Under the pieces are notes generated by a model, which searched no databases, had not been told where the DNA came from, and saw nothing but the letters and a program-made list of their open reading frames with translations. DNA of 64,000 bases from SAR86 cluster bacterium AG-313-N18 (lineage in GTDB: Bacteria > Pseudomonadota > Gammaproteobacteria > Magnimaribacterales > D2472). The stretch covers positions 48,772 to 112,771 of the forward strand of contig QBVY01000002.1 of the NCBI GenBank assembly GCA_003283765.1. Reading direction: 5' to 3'. This document shows positions 21,877 through 31,285 of this stretch, one piece after another. A program made the position numbers and the translations under genes. Every line of letters starts with the position of its first letter. Within the stretch, counting starts at the first letter, position 1.

Positions 21877-22413
21877 ATGATCTCTCAAGATGGTATTATT
21901 GATGCTGCAGAATTTTGTCCATCTCCTAATTTTGATGAAAGACCAAATAATACTTCAATTGATTTAATTGTAATACACGCTATTAGCCTCCCAGCAGGCT
22001 TTTATAATACTCAACTAATTAAAGACTTATTTTTAAACTGCTTAGATCCAGGCACAGATCAGTTTTTAGAATCGATTAAGGATCTCAAAGTGTCTTCCCA
22101 TTTTTTAATCACTCGTAAAGGAACATTAATTCAGTTTGTGCCCACTCATAAAAGAGCTTGGCATGCTGGAATTTCTGTTTACAAAGCAAGGGAGAATTGC
22201 AATGACTTCTCAATTGGTATTGAGTTAGAGGGTTGCGATGACGAGGAGTTTGAGCAGTCACAATATAACTCTTTATCAAGATTGATTAATTTTTTATCCA
22301 AAGACCTGCAAATTAATAAACAAAATATTGTGGGTCATGCAGACATAGCCCCAGATAGAAAAACAGATCCAGGGCCATTATTTGACTGGACTCTATTGCA
22401 ATCAATGTTATGA
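21877..22413 (+). CDS. ampD: 1,6-anhydro-N-acetylmuramyl-L-alanine amidase AmpD
   Basis: Cytoplasmic zinc amidase that cleaves the stem peptide from anhydromuropeptides during wall recycling. It is an amidase_2 fold; zinc ligands are H34 (IVIHAISLP), H154 and D164 (GHADIAPDRKTDPGP). SHFLITRKGTLIQFV and AWHAGIS are typical AmpD segments. It has no signal peptide, in line with a cytoplasmic AmpD. Its stop overlaps the start of the muropeptide importer gene ampG by four bases, so uptake and processing of wall fragments are coupled. Confidence 0.94.
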   Translation: MISQDGIIDAAEFCPSPNFDERPNNTSIDLIVIHAISLPAGFYNTQLIKDLFLNCLDPGTDQFLESIKDLKVSSHFLITRKGTLIQFVPTHKRAWHAGISVYKARENCNDFSIGIELEGCDDEEFEQSQYNSLSRLINFLSKDLQINKQNIVGHADIAPDRKTDPGPLFDWTLLQSML

Positions 22414-23654
22414 AAAGAAAGCTTATAAGTATTTTATTTCTTGGTTTTGCCTCTGGTCTTCCTTATATGCTTGTTTTCTCAACGCTTACAGCTTGGTTAA
22501 GAGATGTGGGAATTTCTTTAACTGAAATTGGCTTTTTTGCCTGGTTGGTTCTTACATACTCTTTAAAATTTTTGTGGGCACCATTTGTAGATAGATACTC
22601 AATTCCTGGATTTAAATTTTTTGGAAAAAGAAGAGGATGGATTCTCTTTTCACAATCAGTGATATTTTTGTCATTAATTGGAATGAGTCTAATGGATCCA
22701 CTTCAAAATATTCAATTATTGGCACTGTTTGCTTTTTTTGCAGCCCTTTTTGGTTCCATACAAGATGTTGCAGTGGACGCCTTAAGAATTGAGATTGGTG
22801 ATGCAAAAGAGCAGGGTGACTTAGCAGCCAGTTATCAGTTAGGTTATCGAGTTGCAATCCTTGTTGCTACATCTATGGCATTAATTTTTGCTGATTTATA
22901 CAGCTGGTCTTATGTTTATCAATTAATGAGTATTCTTATGTTGATAGGATCAGCAGGGGCATTGATATGCTATGAACCAAATAATCAAGAAATTGCTGTT
23001 TTAAGATTTGATGAGGCTCTCTATGAGGCTTTCAAGGACTTTTTCAATCGTTTTGGCTTATGGTCTGCAGCTCTGCTTTTATTGATAATCTCTACATATA
23101 GGCTCACTGATATTGTTATGGGACCTATGGCAATGCCTTTTTACTTAGACTTGGGATTTTCAAAAACTGAAATCGGAGCGCTTGTAAAAACCATAGCTCT
23201 TTTTGGATCAGTTATTGGTTTTTTTATTGGCGGCTTTTTAATTAAAAGAATTCCTTTATTTAATGCGCTGCTAATAGGTGGTTTATGTGTTTTATTCACT
23301 AATTTATTTTTTGCTTATGTTGCAACTGCTCAAGCAAATATTTCGCTTTTATCCTTAATTGTTGGCTTAGATAGCTTTGCAGCAGGTCTGGTGGGCACTA
23401 TAAATATTGCTTTTTTAACCAGTTTGGTTTCAAAAAAATTTACCGCGGTGCAGTATGCTATGTTGACATCATTTATGATGCTACCTGGAAAATTTTTCAG
23501 TGGTTTTTCAGGTATTCTAGCTGATTATTACGTATCTACTTCATCTCTTGAAAGTGGTTGGGCATACTTTTTTTATACTACATCTGCCATGTCTATTCCT
23601 GCATTGCTATTAATAATGATATACAAAAAAAACTATGCAACTCATTCAGCATAG
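22410..23654 (+). CDS. ampG: Anhydromuropeptide permease AmpG (MFS)
   Basis: A 12-segment major facilitator that imports GlcNAc-anhydroMurNAc peptides. The first helix segment LGFASGLPYMLVFSTLTAWLRD and the following SLKFLWAPFVDRY are characteristic of AmpG. DVAVDALRIE lies in the fourth-helix region. The length of 414 residues is on the short side for AmpG but complete over 12 segments. It overlaps ampD by four bases and the downstream VanZ-like gene by 20 bases. No ampC beta-lactamase is nearby. Confidence 0.92.
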   Translation: MKRKLISILFLGFASGLPYMLVFSTLTAWLRDVGISLTEIGFFAWLVLTYSLKFLWAPFVDRYSIPGFKFFGKRRGWILFSQSVIFLSLIGMSLMDPLQNIQLLALFAFFAALFGSIQDVAVDALRIEIGDAKEQGDLAASYQLGYRVAILVATSMALIFADLYSWSYVYQLMSILMLIGSAGALICYEPNNQEIAVLRFDEALYEAFKDFFNRFGLWSAALLLLIISTYRLTDIVMGPMAMPFYLDLGFSKTEIGALVKTIALFGSVIGFFIGGFLIKRIPLFNALLIGGLCVLFTNLFFAYVATAQANISLLSLIVGLDSFAAGLVGTINIAFLTSLVSKKFTAVQYAMLTSFMMLPGKFFSGFSGILADYYVSTSSLESGWAYFFYTTSAMSIPALLLIMIYKKNYATHSA

Positions 23655-23985
23655 TTTTAGGCTCATTTTTGTAATTTCTGTAGTATTTATATCAATTCTC
23701 TCCATTCAAGAGATTGAGGTCCCATCCTCAGTTAATTTCAGTGATAAATTACTGCATTTTTTTTGTTTTTTGTACCTAATTATTATCGGTTGGTTGAGTA
23801 GAATTATTTACAAGGAATTATGGCTTTATGTTATAGTCCTCGCCTACGGAATATTGATTGAGATAATTCAGATATATATACCTTATCGATCTTTTGAATT
23901 TTTAGATATTTTCGCTGATTTCTTAGGAATTTTAGTGGGAAGTTTTCTAATAAATTTATTGAAAGATTTATATCCGAACTATTGA
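23635..23985 (+). CDS. VanZ-like small membrane protein
   Basis: A 116-residue protein with about four hydrophobic segments and the VanZ-like pattern FSDKLLHFFCFLYL ... GILIEIIQIYIPYRSFEFLDIFADFLG. The conserved E-Q-x(n)-R-x(n)-D signature of the family is present. VanZ-type proteins are membrane proteins of poorly known function, some affecting glycopeptide tolerance. It begins 20 bases inside ampG and is probably part of the ampD-ampG operon. It may relate to the cell envelope, but no specific role can be assigned. Confidence 0.8.
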   Translation: MQLIQHSFRLIFVISVVFISILSIQEIEVPSSVNFSDKLLHFFCFLYLIIIGWLSRIIYKELWLYVIVLAYGILIEIIQIYIPYRSFEFLDIFADFLGILVGSFLINLLKDLYPNY

Positions 23986-24064
23986 ATTAATTTTTTTTAG
24001 CCATAAATAACTTTTAGCCTTTAGTTATAGGGGAAATTGTTATTATTAAAGCAGGAGATTTACA

Positions 24065-24352
24065 ATGAAATTGAAACCTTTACACGATAAAGTTTTAGTT
24101 AAGAGAACAGATGAAGAACAAACCACACCTGGTGGAATTGTTTTGCCTGGTTCAGCCACAGAAAAGCCTTCTCAAGGTGAAGTTGTTGCTGTTGGACCTG
24201 GAAAGAGACAAGATAACGGAGAAGTTGCTCCAATGGGTGTAAATGTAGGCGATCTAGTTATATTTGGTCAGTATGGTGGTAACGAAGTAAAAATAGATGG
24301 CGATGAATATCTTATGCTTAGTGAAAGCGATATTTACGGTATTTTCAGTTAA
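24065..24352 (+). CDS. groS: Co-chaperonin GroES
   Basis: The 95-residue lid of the chaperonin. It opens with [14 protein letters not shown] and carries the mobile loop ([15 protein letters not shown]) and [17 protein letters not shown] strong ribosome site (GCAGGAG) precedes the ATG. I looked upstream for a CIRCE inverted repeat and for a good sigma-32 promoter and found neither, so heat regulation is not evident from sequence. groEL follows after 32 bases. Confidence 0.98.
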   Translation: MKLKPLHDKVLVKRTDEEQTTPGGIVLPGSATEKPSQGEVVAVGPGKRQDNGEVAPMGVNVGDLVIFGQYGGNEVKIDGDEYLMLSESDIYGIFS

Positions 24353-24372
24353 AAAATTTAATTAATTATTAG

Positions 24373-26037
<1,665 letters not shown>

Positions 26038-26054
26038 GTCATTTTCTAAAATAT

Positions 26055-26087
26055 AAAAAAAACGGGGTTTCTTCCCCGTTTTTTTTT
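26055..26087 (+). terminator. Rho-independent terminator of groES-groEL
   Basis: An A8 run, CGGGG (26063-26067), loop TTTCTT, CCCCG (26074-26078) and a T9 run form a classic intrinsic terminator 17 bases after the groEL stop. The A/T flanks extend the stem. Confidence 0.93.
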
Positions 26088-26136
26088 GCAAGATATATAA
26101 TTATTTAATCACAACTTTTATTTTAGGAGTTTTAAT

Positions 26137-26766
26137 ATGGAAGCTTATCTTGGAACAGTGCTAATCAGGTTTGCTCACATTCTTTTTGGAGTACTTTGGA
26201 TAGGGCTACTTTATTATTTTAATTTTGTCCAAACAGAATATTTTAAAGAGTCAGAAGCCTCTGCAAAGTCTGATGTCGTGCAGAAATTAGTACCGAATGC
26301 TTTATGGTATTTTAGATGGGCAGCGGCGTTTACGTTTTTAACTGGTTTATATTTACTTTATTGGTTAAGCATTACAGTAAATATTGGTATTGTGTTAGGT
26401 GCGGTAATGGCTACATTCATGGCTGCAAATGTTTGGTTTGTAATTTGGCCAAATCAAAAGAAAGTTATTGCTGGTACTCCTGACGCGGCAGATGCTGGAG
26501 CAAAAGCAGGATTAGCTTCTCGTACCAATACTTTATTTTCGTTGCCAATGCTTTACTTGATGGTCTATTCTGCCCACGGGGGAGCTTTACCAATGATTGC
26601 TGAAAGCAGCATGAATAGTCTTTGGATTGGTCTAGCTGTTATTTTGCTAATTGAGGCAAATGCATTGTTTGGTAAAATGAATGTAATGATTACTTCAGTA
26701 AAAGCAGTTATTCATTCAGGACTTGCTCTTACAGTAGTATTTGGACTTCTAGTTCATTATCTATAA
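26137..26766 (+). CDS. PuuD-like urate hydroxylase membrane-domain protein
   Basis: A 209-residue membrane protein with about six hydrophobic segments. It resembles the N-terminal membrane domain of the PuuD-type urate oxidase (Urate_ox_N/DUF989): RFAHILFGVLWIGLLYYFNFVQ, LVPNALWYFRWAAAFTF, NVWFVIWPNQKKVI and ASRTNTLFSLPMLYLM. PuuD itself carries an additional C-terminal cytochrome c domain; no CxxCH motif is present here, so this is a stand-alone membrane module. No purine catabolism gene is near, so urate oxidation is not established. It has its own AGGAG ribosome site and a terminator downstream. Confidence 0.72.
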   Translation: MEAYLGTVLIRFAHILFGVLWIGLLYYFNFVQTEYFKESEASAKSDVVQKLVPNALWYFRWAAAFTFLTGLYLLYWLSITVNIGIVLGAVMATFMAANVWFVIWPNQKKVIAGTPDAADAGAKAGLASRTNTLFSLPMLYLMVYSAHGGALPMIAESSMNSLWIGLAVILLIEANALFGKMNVMITSVKAVIHSGLALTVVFGLLVHYL

Positions 26767-26786
26767 TTCTTAAAGATTTCCTAGAG

Positions 26787-26812
26787 AGGAGGGCTTAGCT
26801 CTCCTTTTTTTT
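26787..26812 (+). terminator. Rho-independent terminator of the PuuD-like gene
   Basis: AGGAGGGC (26787-26794) pairs with GCTCTCCT (26798-26805), with one G-T wobble and a three-base loop, followed by a T run. The hairpin contains the stop codon of the convergent corB-like gene, so the terminator overlaps the last codons of that gene. Confidence 0.8.
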
Positions 26813-28048
26813 AATTTTTACTTTCTCAATAGAGTTATCTTCGATATTTAAAATTTCTATTCTGTAGTCCTTAATTTCCAGGCAGACATTCTCCTGAGGA
26901 ATTTGATCTAAGTAATCAGTAATAGTTCCATTGATAGTTTTTGAGCCATCTTCATCAATATCCCAATTCATAAAATTATTTAATTCTCTAATTTTTGAAT
27001 TGCCATCAGCAATAACAGAGCCATCTTTTCTTATAAGGAACTCTTTCTCTAAATCTGCTTTAGCAGCTCCAAATTTTCCAACTATTTCTGTGAAAATATC
27101 TTCCATGGTTAAAAGACCTTGGATTTCACCATATTCATCAACCACCAATGAAAGGTTATTATCTTTTTTTTGGAATTGACTTAGCTGTGTCGAGATAGTT
27201 GTAGATTGAGAAATGAATGTTGTATCGAAAAGAATACTTTTAATATCATTTCCAGCTTCTAACGTTTCAATGAATTGATGCGAATCTTTGAGGTGAAGCA
27301 TGCCTATAACATTATCAATAGATTTTTTAAAAACTGGCAATCTGCTGTAATAAGATGATCCAATAATTTTTTGTGCAGCCTCAATGCTTTGTGAAATATC
27401 AATCCCAATAATTTCAGCATGAGGAGTCATAATATCCTCAACTGTTAAGTCTTCCATTCCTAAGATTGATGAGAGCATTTCTCGCGATTGACTAGGAATT
27501 AAATCTCCATGTTCTTCAAGTAATGTTCTTAATTCATCTGAGTTCAAATTATCATTAGTAGCTGACTGCATCGGATCAACATTGAATAATTTAAGTATTC
27601 TTGAGCTAAGAATATTTGTAAGCCAAACCAGAGGCTTAAAAATAATTACTAGTAATTTGAGAAGCCATGAAGATTTGGTCGCAAATTTTTCTGGGTATAC
27701 ACTCGCAATAGTTTTTGGCGTGATTTCCGAAAAAATTAGGATAACAAGAGTTAAAATGACTGAGCCAAGCAATACACTTCCATCAAAATAGTCAATCATT
27801 ATTATAGTAACGATTGCTGAGGCTAAAATATTAGCAAAATTATTACCAATCAAAATTGATGCTAGTAATACATCTGGCCTTTGAAGTAATTTCAAAGCTC
27901 TCATAGCTCCTTTGGAGCCTTTAGATATATTTCTTAATTTAATTTTATTTGAAGCCATCATCCCAGTTTCAGAACCAGATGAAAACGCAGAAAAAATTAA
28001 AAGCACAAATAGTGCTAGAAATAAAAAAGAAATAGAATTAGTGCTCAA
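26795..28048 (-). CDS. corB: CNNM/CorB-like transporter (DUF21, CBS pair, CorC_HlyC)
   Basis: A 417-residue membrane protein of the hemolysin-C/CNNM family, linked in other bacteria to Mg2+/Co2+ efflux or homeostasis. The N-terminal DUF21 transmembrane domain has SGSETGMMASNKIKLRN. A tandem CBS pair starts at about residue 195 (VEDIMTPHAEI) and continues to VVDEYGEIQGLLTMEDIFTEIVG. A C-terminal CorC_HlyC transporter-associated domain covers the last ~80 residues. It follows the YpjD-like gene by seven bases, the same pairing as ypjD-yfjD in E. coli. Confidence 0.88.
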   Translation of the reverse strand: MSTNSISFLFLALFVLLIFSAFSSGSETGMMASNKIKLRNISKGSKGAMRALKLLQRPDVLLASILIGNNFANILASAIVTIIMIDYFDGSVLLGSVILTLVILIFSEITPKTIASVYPEKFATKSSWLLKLLVIIFKPLVWLTNILSSRILKLFNVDPMQSATNDNLNSDELRTLLEEHGDLIPSQSREMLSSILGMEDLTVEDIMTPHAEIIGIDISQSIEAAQKIIGSSYYSRLPVFKKSIDNVIGMLHLKDSHQFIETLEAGNDIKSILFDTTFISQSTTISTQLSQFQKKDNNLSLVVDEYGEIQGLLTMEDIFTEIVGKFGAAKADLEKEFLIRKDGSVIADGNSKIRELNNFMNWDIDEDGSKTINGTITDYLDQIPQENVCLEIKDYRIEILNIEDNSIEKVKIKKKES

Positions 28049-28055
28049 GAAGGAT

Positions 28056-28619
28056 TTATAAGTAGTTTATTAAAATGATTGAATTTCCAAAGTATGCAAA
28101 AAGGACCATAGCGAAAGAAAGAATGATTCCTCTGACTGCATAGCGCACTTTTAAGTTTGCATATTTTACCCCTAAAAATGTAAGCATATAAATTATTAAA
28201 GCAAATACAGTAAAAATAATTTTAAAAATTAAATCTATATCTATTTCGCCAAGAACCATAAGCCCAGAAACTAGAGATAAGATTATTCCTCCAAGGCCAA
28301 ACCCAATCAAAATAAATATTTCGTTATATTCCCTTTCTACAGATTTATCATTAGAACCTATTTCACCCTTTTTTATTTTTGTAATATGTCTTTCAAGCAA
28401 TGTTGTTTCAAAAAAAGTAACTATTAGCATGACGATACTGAAGCTTGTAGCAGAAACATGTAGCCCTAAAATTGAGATACCTTTTGAGTAGGTCATTAAG
28501 CCAACAATCATTAACAAGGCTAAAGATAGTCCTACAAAAACCTGTTTTGATGATTTTAATAAAGCCCTAGATATGAAATAGGTAATCAAAGCGACTAATG
28601 TGGTTATTGGAAATGACAC
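28056..28619 (-). CDS. YpjD/CcsA-like inner-membrane protein (short)
   Basis: A 187-residue protein with about five or six hydrophobic segments. Its position directly upstream of a CorB-like gene matches ypjD in E. coli and relatives, a cytochrome-c-assembly (CcsA/HemX-like) protein. Sequence similarity visible by eye is limited to topology and the GISILGLHVSATSFSIVML region, which resembles the family. It is shorter than the usual ~265 residues, lacking part of the N-terminal region. The family assignment therefore leans on context. Confidence 0.6.
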   Translation of the reverse strand: MSFPITTLVALITYFISRALLKSSKQVFVGLSLALLMIVGLMTYSKGISILGLHVSATSFSIVMLIVTFFETTLLERHITKIKKGEIGSNDKSVEREYNEIFILIGFGLGGIILSLVSGLMVLGEIDIDLIFKIIFTVFALIIYMLTFLGVKYANLKVRYAVRGIILSFAMVLFAYFGNSIILINYL

Positions 28620-28634
28620 AATCTTATGTTTTTT

Positions 28635-28663
28635 TTGTAATCTTTATATATTAACACTATCAA
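28635..28663 (+). promoter_or_regulatory. Candidate sigma-70 promoter for the rpsP operon
   Basis: TTGTAA (28635-28640), a 17-base spacer and TATCAA (28658-28663) lie 60 bases before rpsP, in the divergent gap shared with the ypjD-like gene. The match is moderate. Confidence 0.35.
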
Positions 28664-28723
28664 ATTCGTCAAGGTTAACCTAAAATACACACCTTTTTAT
28701 TAATACATAAATAATTTTTAATT

Positions 28724-29350
28724 ATGGTAGTAGTTAGACTTGCAAAAAGCGGAGCCAAAAAGAACCCTTATTACTTTATAACGGTTGCCGACTCCAGAAA
28801 ACCTAGAGATGGCGCGTTCATTGAGCGTTTAGGCTTTTTCAATCCTTCAGCAAAGGGGTCTGAAGAAAGAATGAGGTTTAATGTAGAGAGATTAGATCAT
28901 TGGATTTCTCAAGGTGCACAGCTTTCAGATAAAGTTACAGAATTAGCAAAAGATGCAAGGCTGTCTTCAGATGACCTTCAAGCAAAGCTTGATGCAAAGA
29001 AAAATAAAAGAATTCAAAAGAAAGAAGCAATTAAAGCTGTAAAGGTAGCTGAGTTGGAAGCTAAAGCTAAAGAAGCAGCAGAAGAAGAGGCAGCAGCAGA
29101 AGCAGAAGCCCCAGCGCAAGAAGCAGAAGCACCAGCAGAAGCAGAAGCAGAAGCTCCAGCAGAAGAGGAAGCTCCAGCGGAAGAGGAAGCTCCAGCGCAA
29201 GAAGCAGAAGCACCAGCAGAAGCAGAGGCTCCAGTAGAAGAAGCGGAAGCAGAAGCAGAAGCTCCAGCAGAAGAGGAAGCTCCAGCGGAAGAAGCAGAAG
29301 CGCCAGCAGAAGAGTCTGAAGAAGAATCTTCAGATGATGAGAAAAAATAG
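28724..29350 (+). CDS. rpsP: Ribosomal protein S16 with a long acidic C-terminal tail
   Basis: Residues 1 to about 85 are a normal S16 ([50 protein letters not shown]). S16 is usually about 80-90 residues; this one has 208. After the core comes a lysine-rich helical linker (about 86-112), then about 95 residues made almost only of Ala, Glu and Pro, ending in an acidic [13 protein letters not shown]. The frame is clean and the stop overlaps rimM by 17 bases, so the tail is genuinely encoded. Similar A/E-rich S16 tails occur in some other lineages; their role is not established. There is no clear Shine-Dalgarno before the ATG. First gene of rpsP-rimM-trmD-rplS; ffh, often adjacent, is missing. 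Confidence 0.95.
   Translation: MVVVRLAKSGAKKNPYYFITVADSRKPRDGAFIERLGFFNPSAKGSEERMRFNVERLDHWISQGAQLSDKVTELAKDARLSSDDLQAKLDAKKNKRIQKKEAIKAVKVAELEAKAKEAAEEEAAAEAEAPAQEAEAPAEAEAEAPAEEEAPAEEEAPAQEAEAPAEAEAPVEEAEAEAEAPAEEEAPAEEAEAPAEESEEESSDDEKK
29058..29330 (+). repeat. Degenerate in-frame repeats encoding the S16 A/E/P tail
   Basis: Purine-rich in-frame repeats. A 35-base identical stretch occurs at 29111-29145 and again at 29192-29226 (81 bases, 27 codons apart). Another run of about 47 bases around 29138-29184 recurs around 29246-29292 (108 bases, 36 codons apart). Both periods are multiples of three, so copy-number change keeps the frame. Confidence 0.85.
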
Positions 29351-29873
29351 TTCAGTAGACCTTTCACTTTTTCTCCTAATTGCCAAAATAGGCAAGACAA
29401 GAGGCCTCAAGGGCGAGTTTTTTCTTAGATCATTCGCTCAAAGTCCCGAAGCACTATTTTCCTTTAAGAAATTCTACACTTTTTCATCATCCACAATGCA
29501 AGAAGTCCATTTTGAATACATGAAACAAAATAATGCGAACATTGTTGCAAAACTTAAATCTATTAGTGATATTGATGAGATTAAAGCATTTGGCCAAAAA
29601 GATATATTTATACTGAAATCAGAGTTGCCTGAATTAGATGTTAACGAAGCTTATTGGTTTGAATTAGAGGGTATGCAAATTATAAACCTTGAAGGGCAAC
29701 ATCTTGGAGATGTTATAGAGGTAAACAATTTTGGGGCTAGCGATGTGCTAAAGGTTAAATCCCTGAAAAAACAAAAGAAAAATCTTTTAATTCCTTTTAT
29801 TAAAAACAGAGTAATTATTTCAATTAATAAATCAGAAAATTCAATTTTAGTTGATTGGCAGGAAGATTATTGA
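29334..29873 (+). CDS. rimM: Ribosome maturation factor RimM
   Basis: Assists 30S head assembly (binds S19) and is encoded in the conserved rpsP-rimM-trmD-rplS operon. The N-terminal domain has [19 protein letters not shown]. The PRC-barrel domain follows [17 protein letters not shown], with [17 protein letters not shown] and [11 protein letters not shown]. The length of 179 residues is normal. The start overlaps the last 17 bases of rpsP in another frame; two adjacent ATG codons are possible. Confidence 0.93.
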   Translation: MMRKNSSVDLSLFLLIAKIGKTRGLKGEFFLRSFAQSPEALFSFKKFYTFSSSTMQEVHFEYMKQNNANIVAKLKSISDIDEIKAFGQKDIFILKSELPELDVNEAYWFELEGMQIINLEGQHLGDVIEVNNFGASDVLKVKSLKKQKKNLLIPFIKNRVIISINKSENSILVDWQEDY

Positions 29874-29878
29874 GTCTC

Positions 29879-30610
29879 ATGAATATAAATATCATTACTT
29901 TATTTCCTGAAATATTTGAAGCATTGAATTATGGCTTGCTTGGCCAAGCCATAAATAGAGAAGATATAAAAATTAATATTTATAATTTACGAAAACATCA
30001 GATTAATAGGCATGGCCAAGTTGATGACAAGCCATATGGCGGTGGAGAGGGCATGGTGCTTATGGCAGAGCCTTTAGAGAAGTCACTAAAAGATATCCCA
30101 GTTGAAATCTTGGGTAAGATAATAAACCTTTCTCCTCAGGGAAAACTTTTAAATCATGAGAAATCAAAAGAACTGTCCTCATTGAAAAGCATAACAATTA
30201 TCTCAGGCAGGTACGAAGGAATTGATGAGAGATTTATTTCACAGTATGTTGATGAAGAAATTTCAATCGGAGATTTTGTTTTAAGTGGAGGAGAATTTGC
30301 TGCATTAAGTCTTATAGACTCAATATCAAGATTTATTCCAGGAGTGATTGGTAACAAGAATTCTGTTGACTTGGATTCATTAAGCCAAGGCTTTTTAAAG
30401 GGGCCTGTGTTCACAAGACCAGAAAATTTTAACTCAGAGCCAATACCAGAGATATTATTGTCTGGAGATCATGCAAAAATTCAAGAATGGAAAGATAAGC
30501 AAGCTTTAATAAGAACTTTTGAGAGAAGACCAGAATTGTTAAAAAGTATAAAATTAACAAAAAAACAAAAAAAACTCTTGGAAGATTTGGCTTCTAAGCG
30601 TATCCTATAG
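29879..30610 (+). CDS. trmD: tRNA (guanine-N1)-methyltransferase TrmD
   Basis: Makes m1G37 next to the anticodon and so prevents frameshifting. It has the SPOUT trefoil fold with the conserved [30 protein letters not shown] and [12 protein letters not shown] motifs. I start at the ATG at 29879, giving [13 protein letters not shown], which matches the family N-terminus. The open frame reaches back to a TTG at 29855 inside rimM, but this would add eight unsupported residues. The length becomes 243 residues, normal for TrmD. Confidence 0.96.
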   Translation: MNINIITLFPEIFEALNYGLLGQAINREDIKINIYNLRKHQINRHGQVDDKPYGGGEGMVLMAEPLEKSLKDIPVEILGKIINLSPQGKLLNHEKSKELSSLKSITIISGRYEGIDERFISQYVDEEISIGDFVLSGGEFAALSLIDSISRFIPGVIGNKNSVDLDSLSQGFLKGPVFTRPENFNSEPIPEILLSGDHAKIQEWKDKQALIRTFERRPELLKSIKLTKKQKKLLEDLASKRIL

Positions 30611-30630
30611 CTCATTTTTTAGGCAAAATC

Positions 30631-31281
30631 ATGGCAGACAAAGATAAAGAAAATATAGATGCAACTTCAACTGAAGAAGTTGATGCAAAAGAAGCTGTTT
30701 TAGAGGAATCTTCACCTGAAGAACCATCTATGGAAGATACAGAATCACCAGAAGTTGCACCTGAAGAGTCAGCAGAGGAAGTTCCTGCAGAAGAAGAATC
30801 AGCATCAGAGGCTGCTGCAGAAGAAGAATTAGCATCAGAGGCTGCTGCAGAAGAAGAATCTGTTACTGATGAATCCTTGGCAGAAGATCAGCCTGAGGAA
30901 GAAACTGTTCCAGTAACAACTGACGAAAAAACACCATCGCAAATCATTGAATCATTTGAGGCAGACCAATTAAAAGATGACATCCCATCATTTAGACCTG
31001 GTGATACGGTTGTAGTATCTGTAAAAGTTAGAGAGGGAGATAGAAGCAGACTTCAAGCTTTTGAAGGAGTGGTTATGAATATTAAAAATGCTGGCTTAAA
31101 TTCTGCTTTTATAGTTAGAAAAATTTCCAGTGGCATAGGTGTAGAAAGAACTTTCCAACTTCATAGTCCCATGATTGATTCTATTTCTGTTAAAAGAAAA
31201 GGTGATGTTAGGCAAGCAAAGCTTTATTACCTTCGAGAAAGATCCGGAAGATCTGCAAGAATCAAAGAAAGATTAGACTAA
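30631..31281 (+). CDS. rplS: Ribosomal protein L19 with a long acidic N-terminal extension
   Basis: Residues from about 101 to 216 are a complete L19 ([60 protein letters not shown]); the usual length is about 115. The first 100 residues are an added, strongly acidic Glu/Ala/Ser/Pro segment with no hydrophobic or signal character. The ATG at 30631 follows trmD by 20 bases. No internal ATG or clear ribosome site is evident near the core start, so the extension is probably translated. L19 sits at the 30S-50S interface. The gene shares its operon with S16, which has a matching acidic tail. Confidence 0.95.
   Translation: MADKDKENIDATSTEEVDAKEAVLEESSPEEPSMEDTESPEVAPEESAEEVPAEEESASEAAAEEELASEAAAEEESVTDESLAEDQPEEETVPVTTDEKTPSQIIESFEADQLKDDIPSFRPGDTVVVSVKVREGDRSRLQAFEGVVMNIKNAGLNSAFIVRKISSGIGVERTFQLHSPMIDSISVKRKGDVRQAKLYYLRERSGRSARIKERLD
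30781..30870 (+). repeat. 30-base tandem repeat in the L19 extension
   Basis: Three consecutive 30-base units (30781-30810, 30811-30840, 30841-30870) share CTGCAGAAGAAGAAT; the first two also share AGCATCAGAG. Each encodes ten residues of the type [10 protein letters not shown]. Confidence 0.85.
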
Positions 31282-31285
31282 CCTT

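Noticed and set aside
23986..24064. CIRCE element or sigma-32 promoter before groES
   Set aside because: No TTAGCACTC/GAGTGCTAA inverted repeat and no convincing CTTGAA...CCCCAT pair was found.
29058..29330. Repeat array that might suggest CRISPR
   Set aside because: The repeats are purine-rich, codon-phased, irregularly spaced and inside a ribosomal protein gene. There are no unique spacers and no cas genes.
29014..29400. 128-residue minus-strand ORF rich in Ser and Ala opposite rpsP
   Set aside because: It is the reverse-strand reading of the A/E repeat (GCA/GAA becomes TGC/TTC). It has no ribosome site, and the plus-strand S16/RimM genes are certain.
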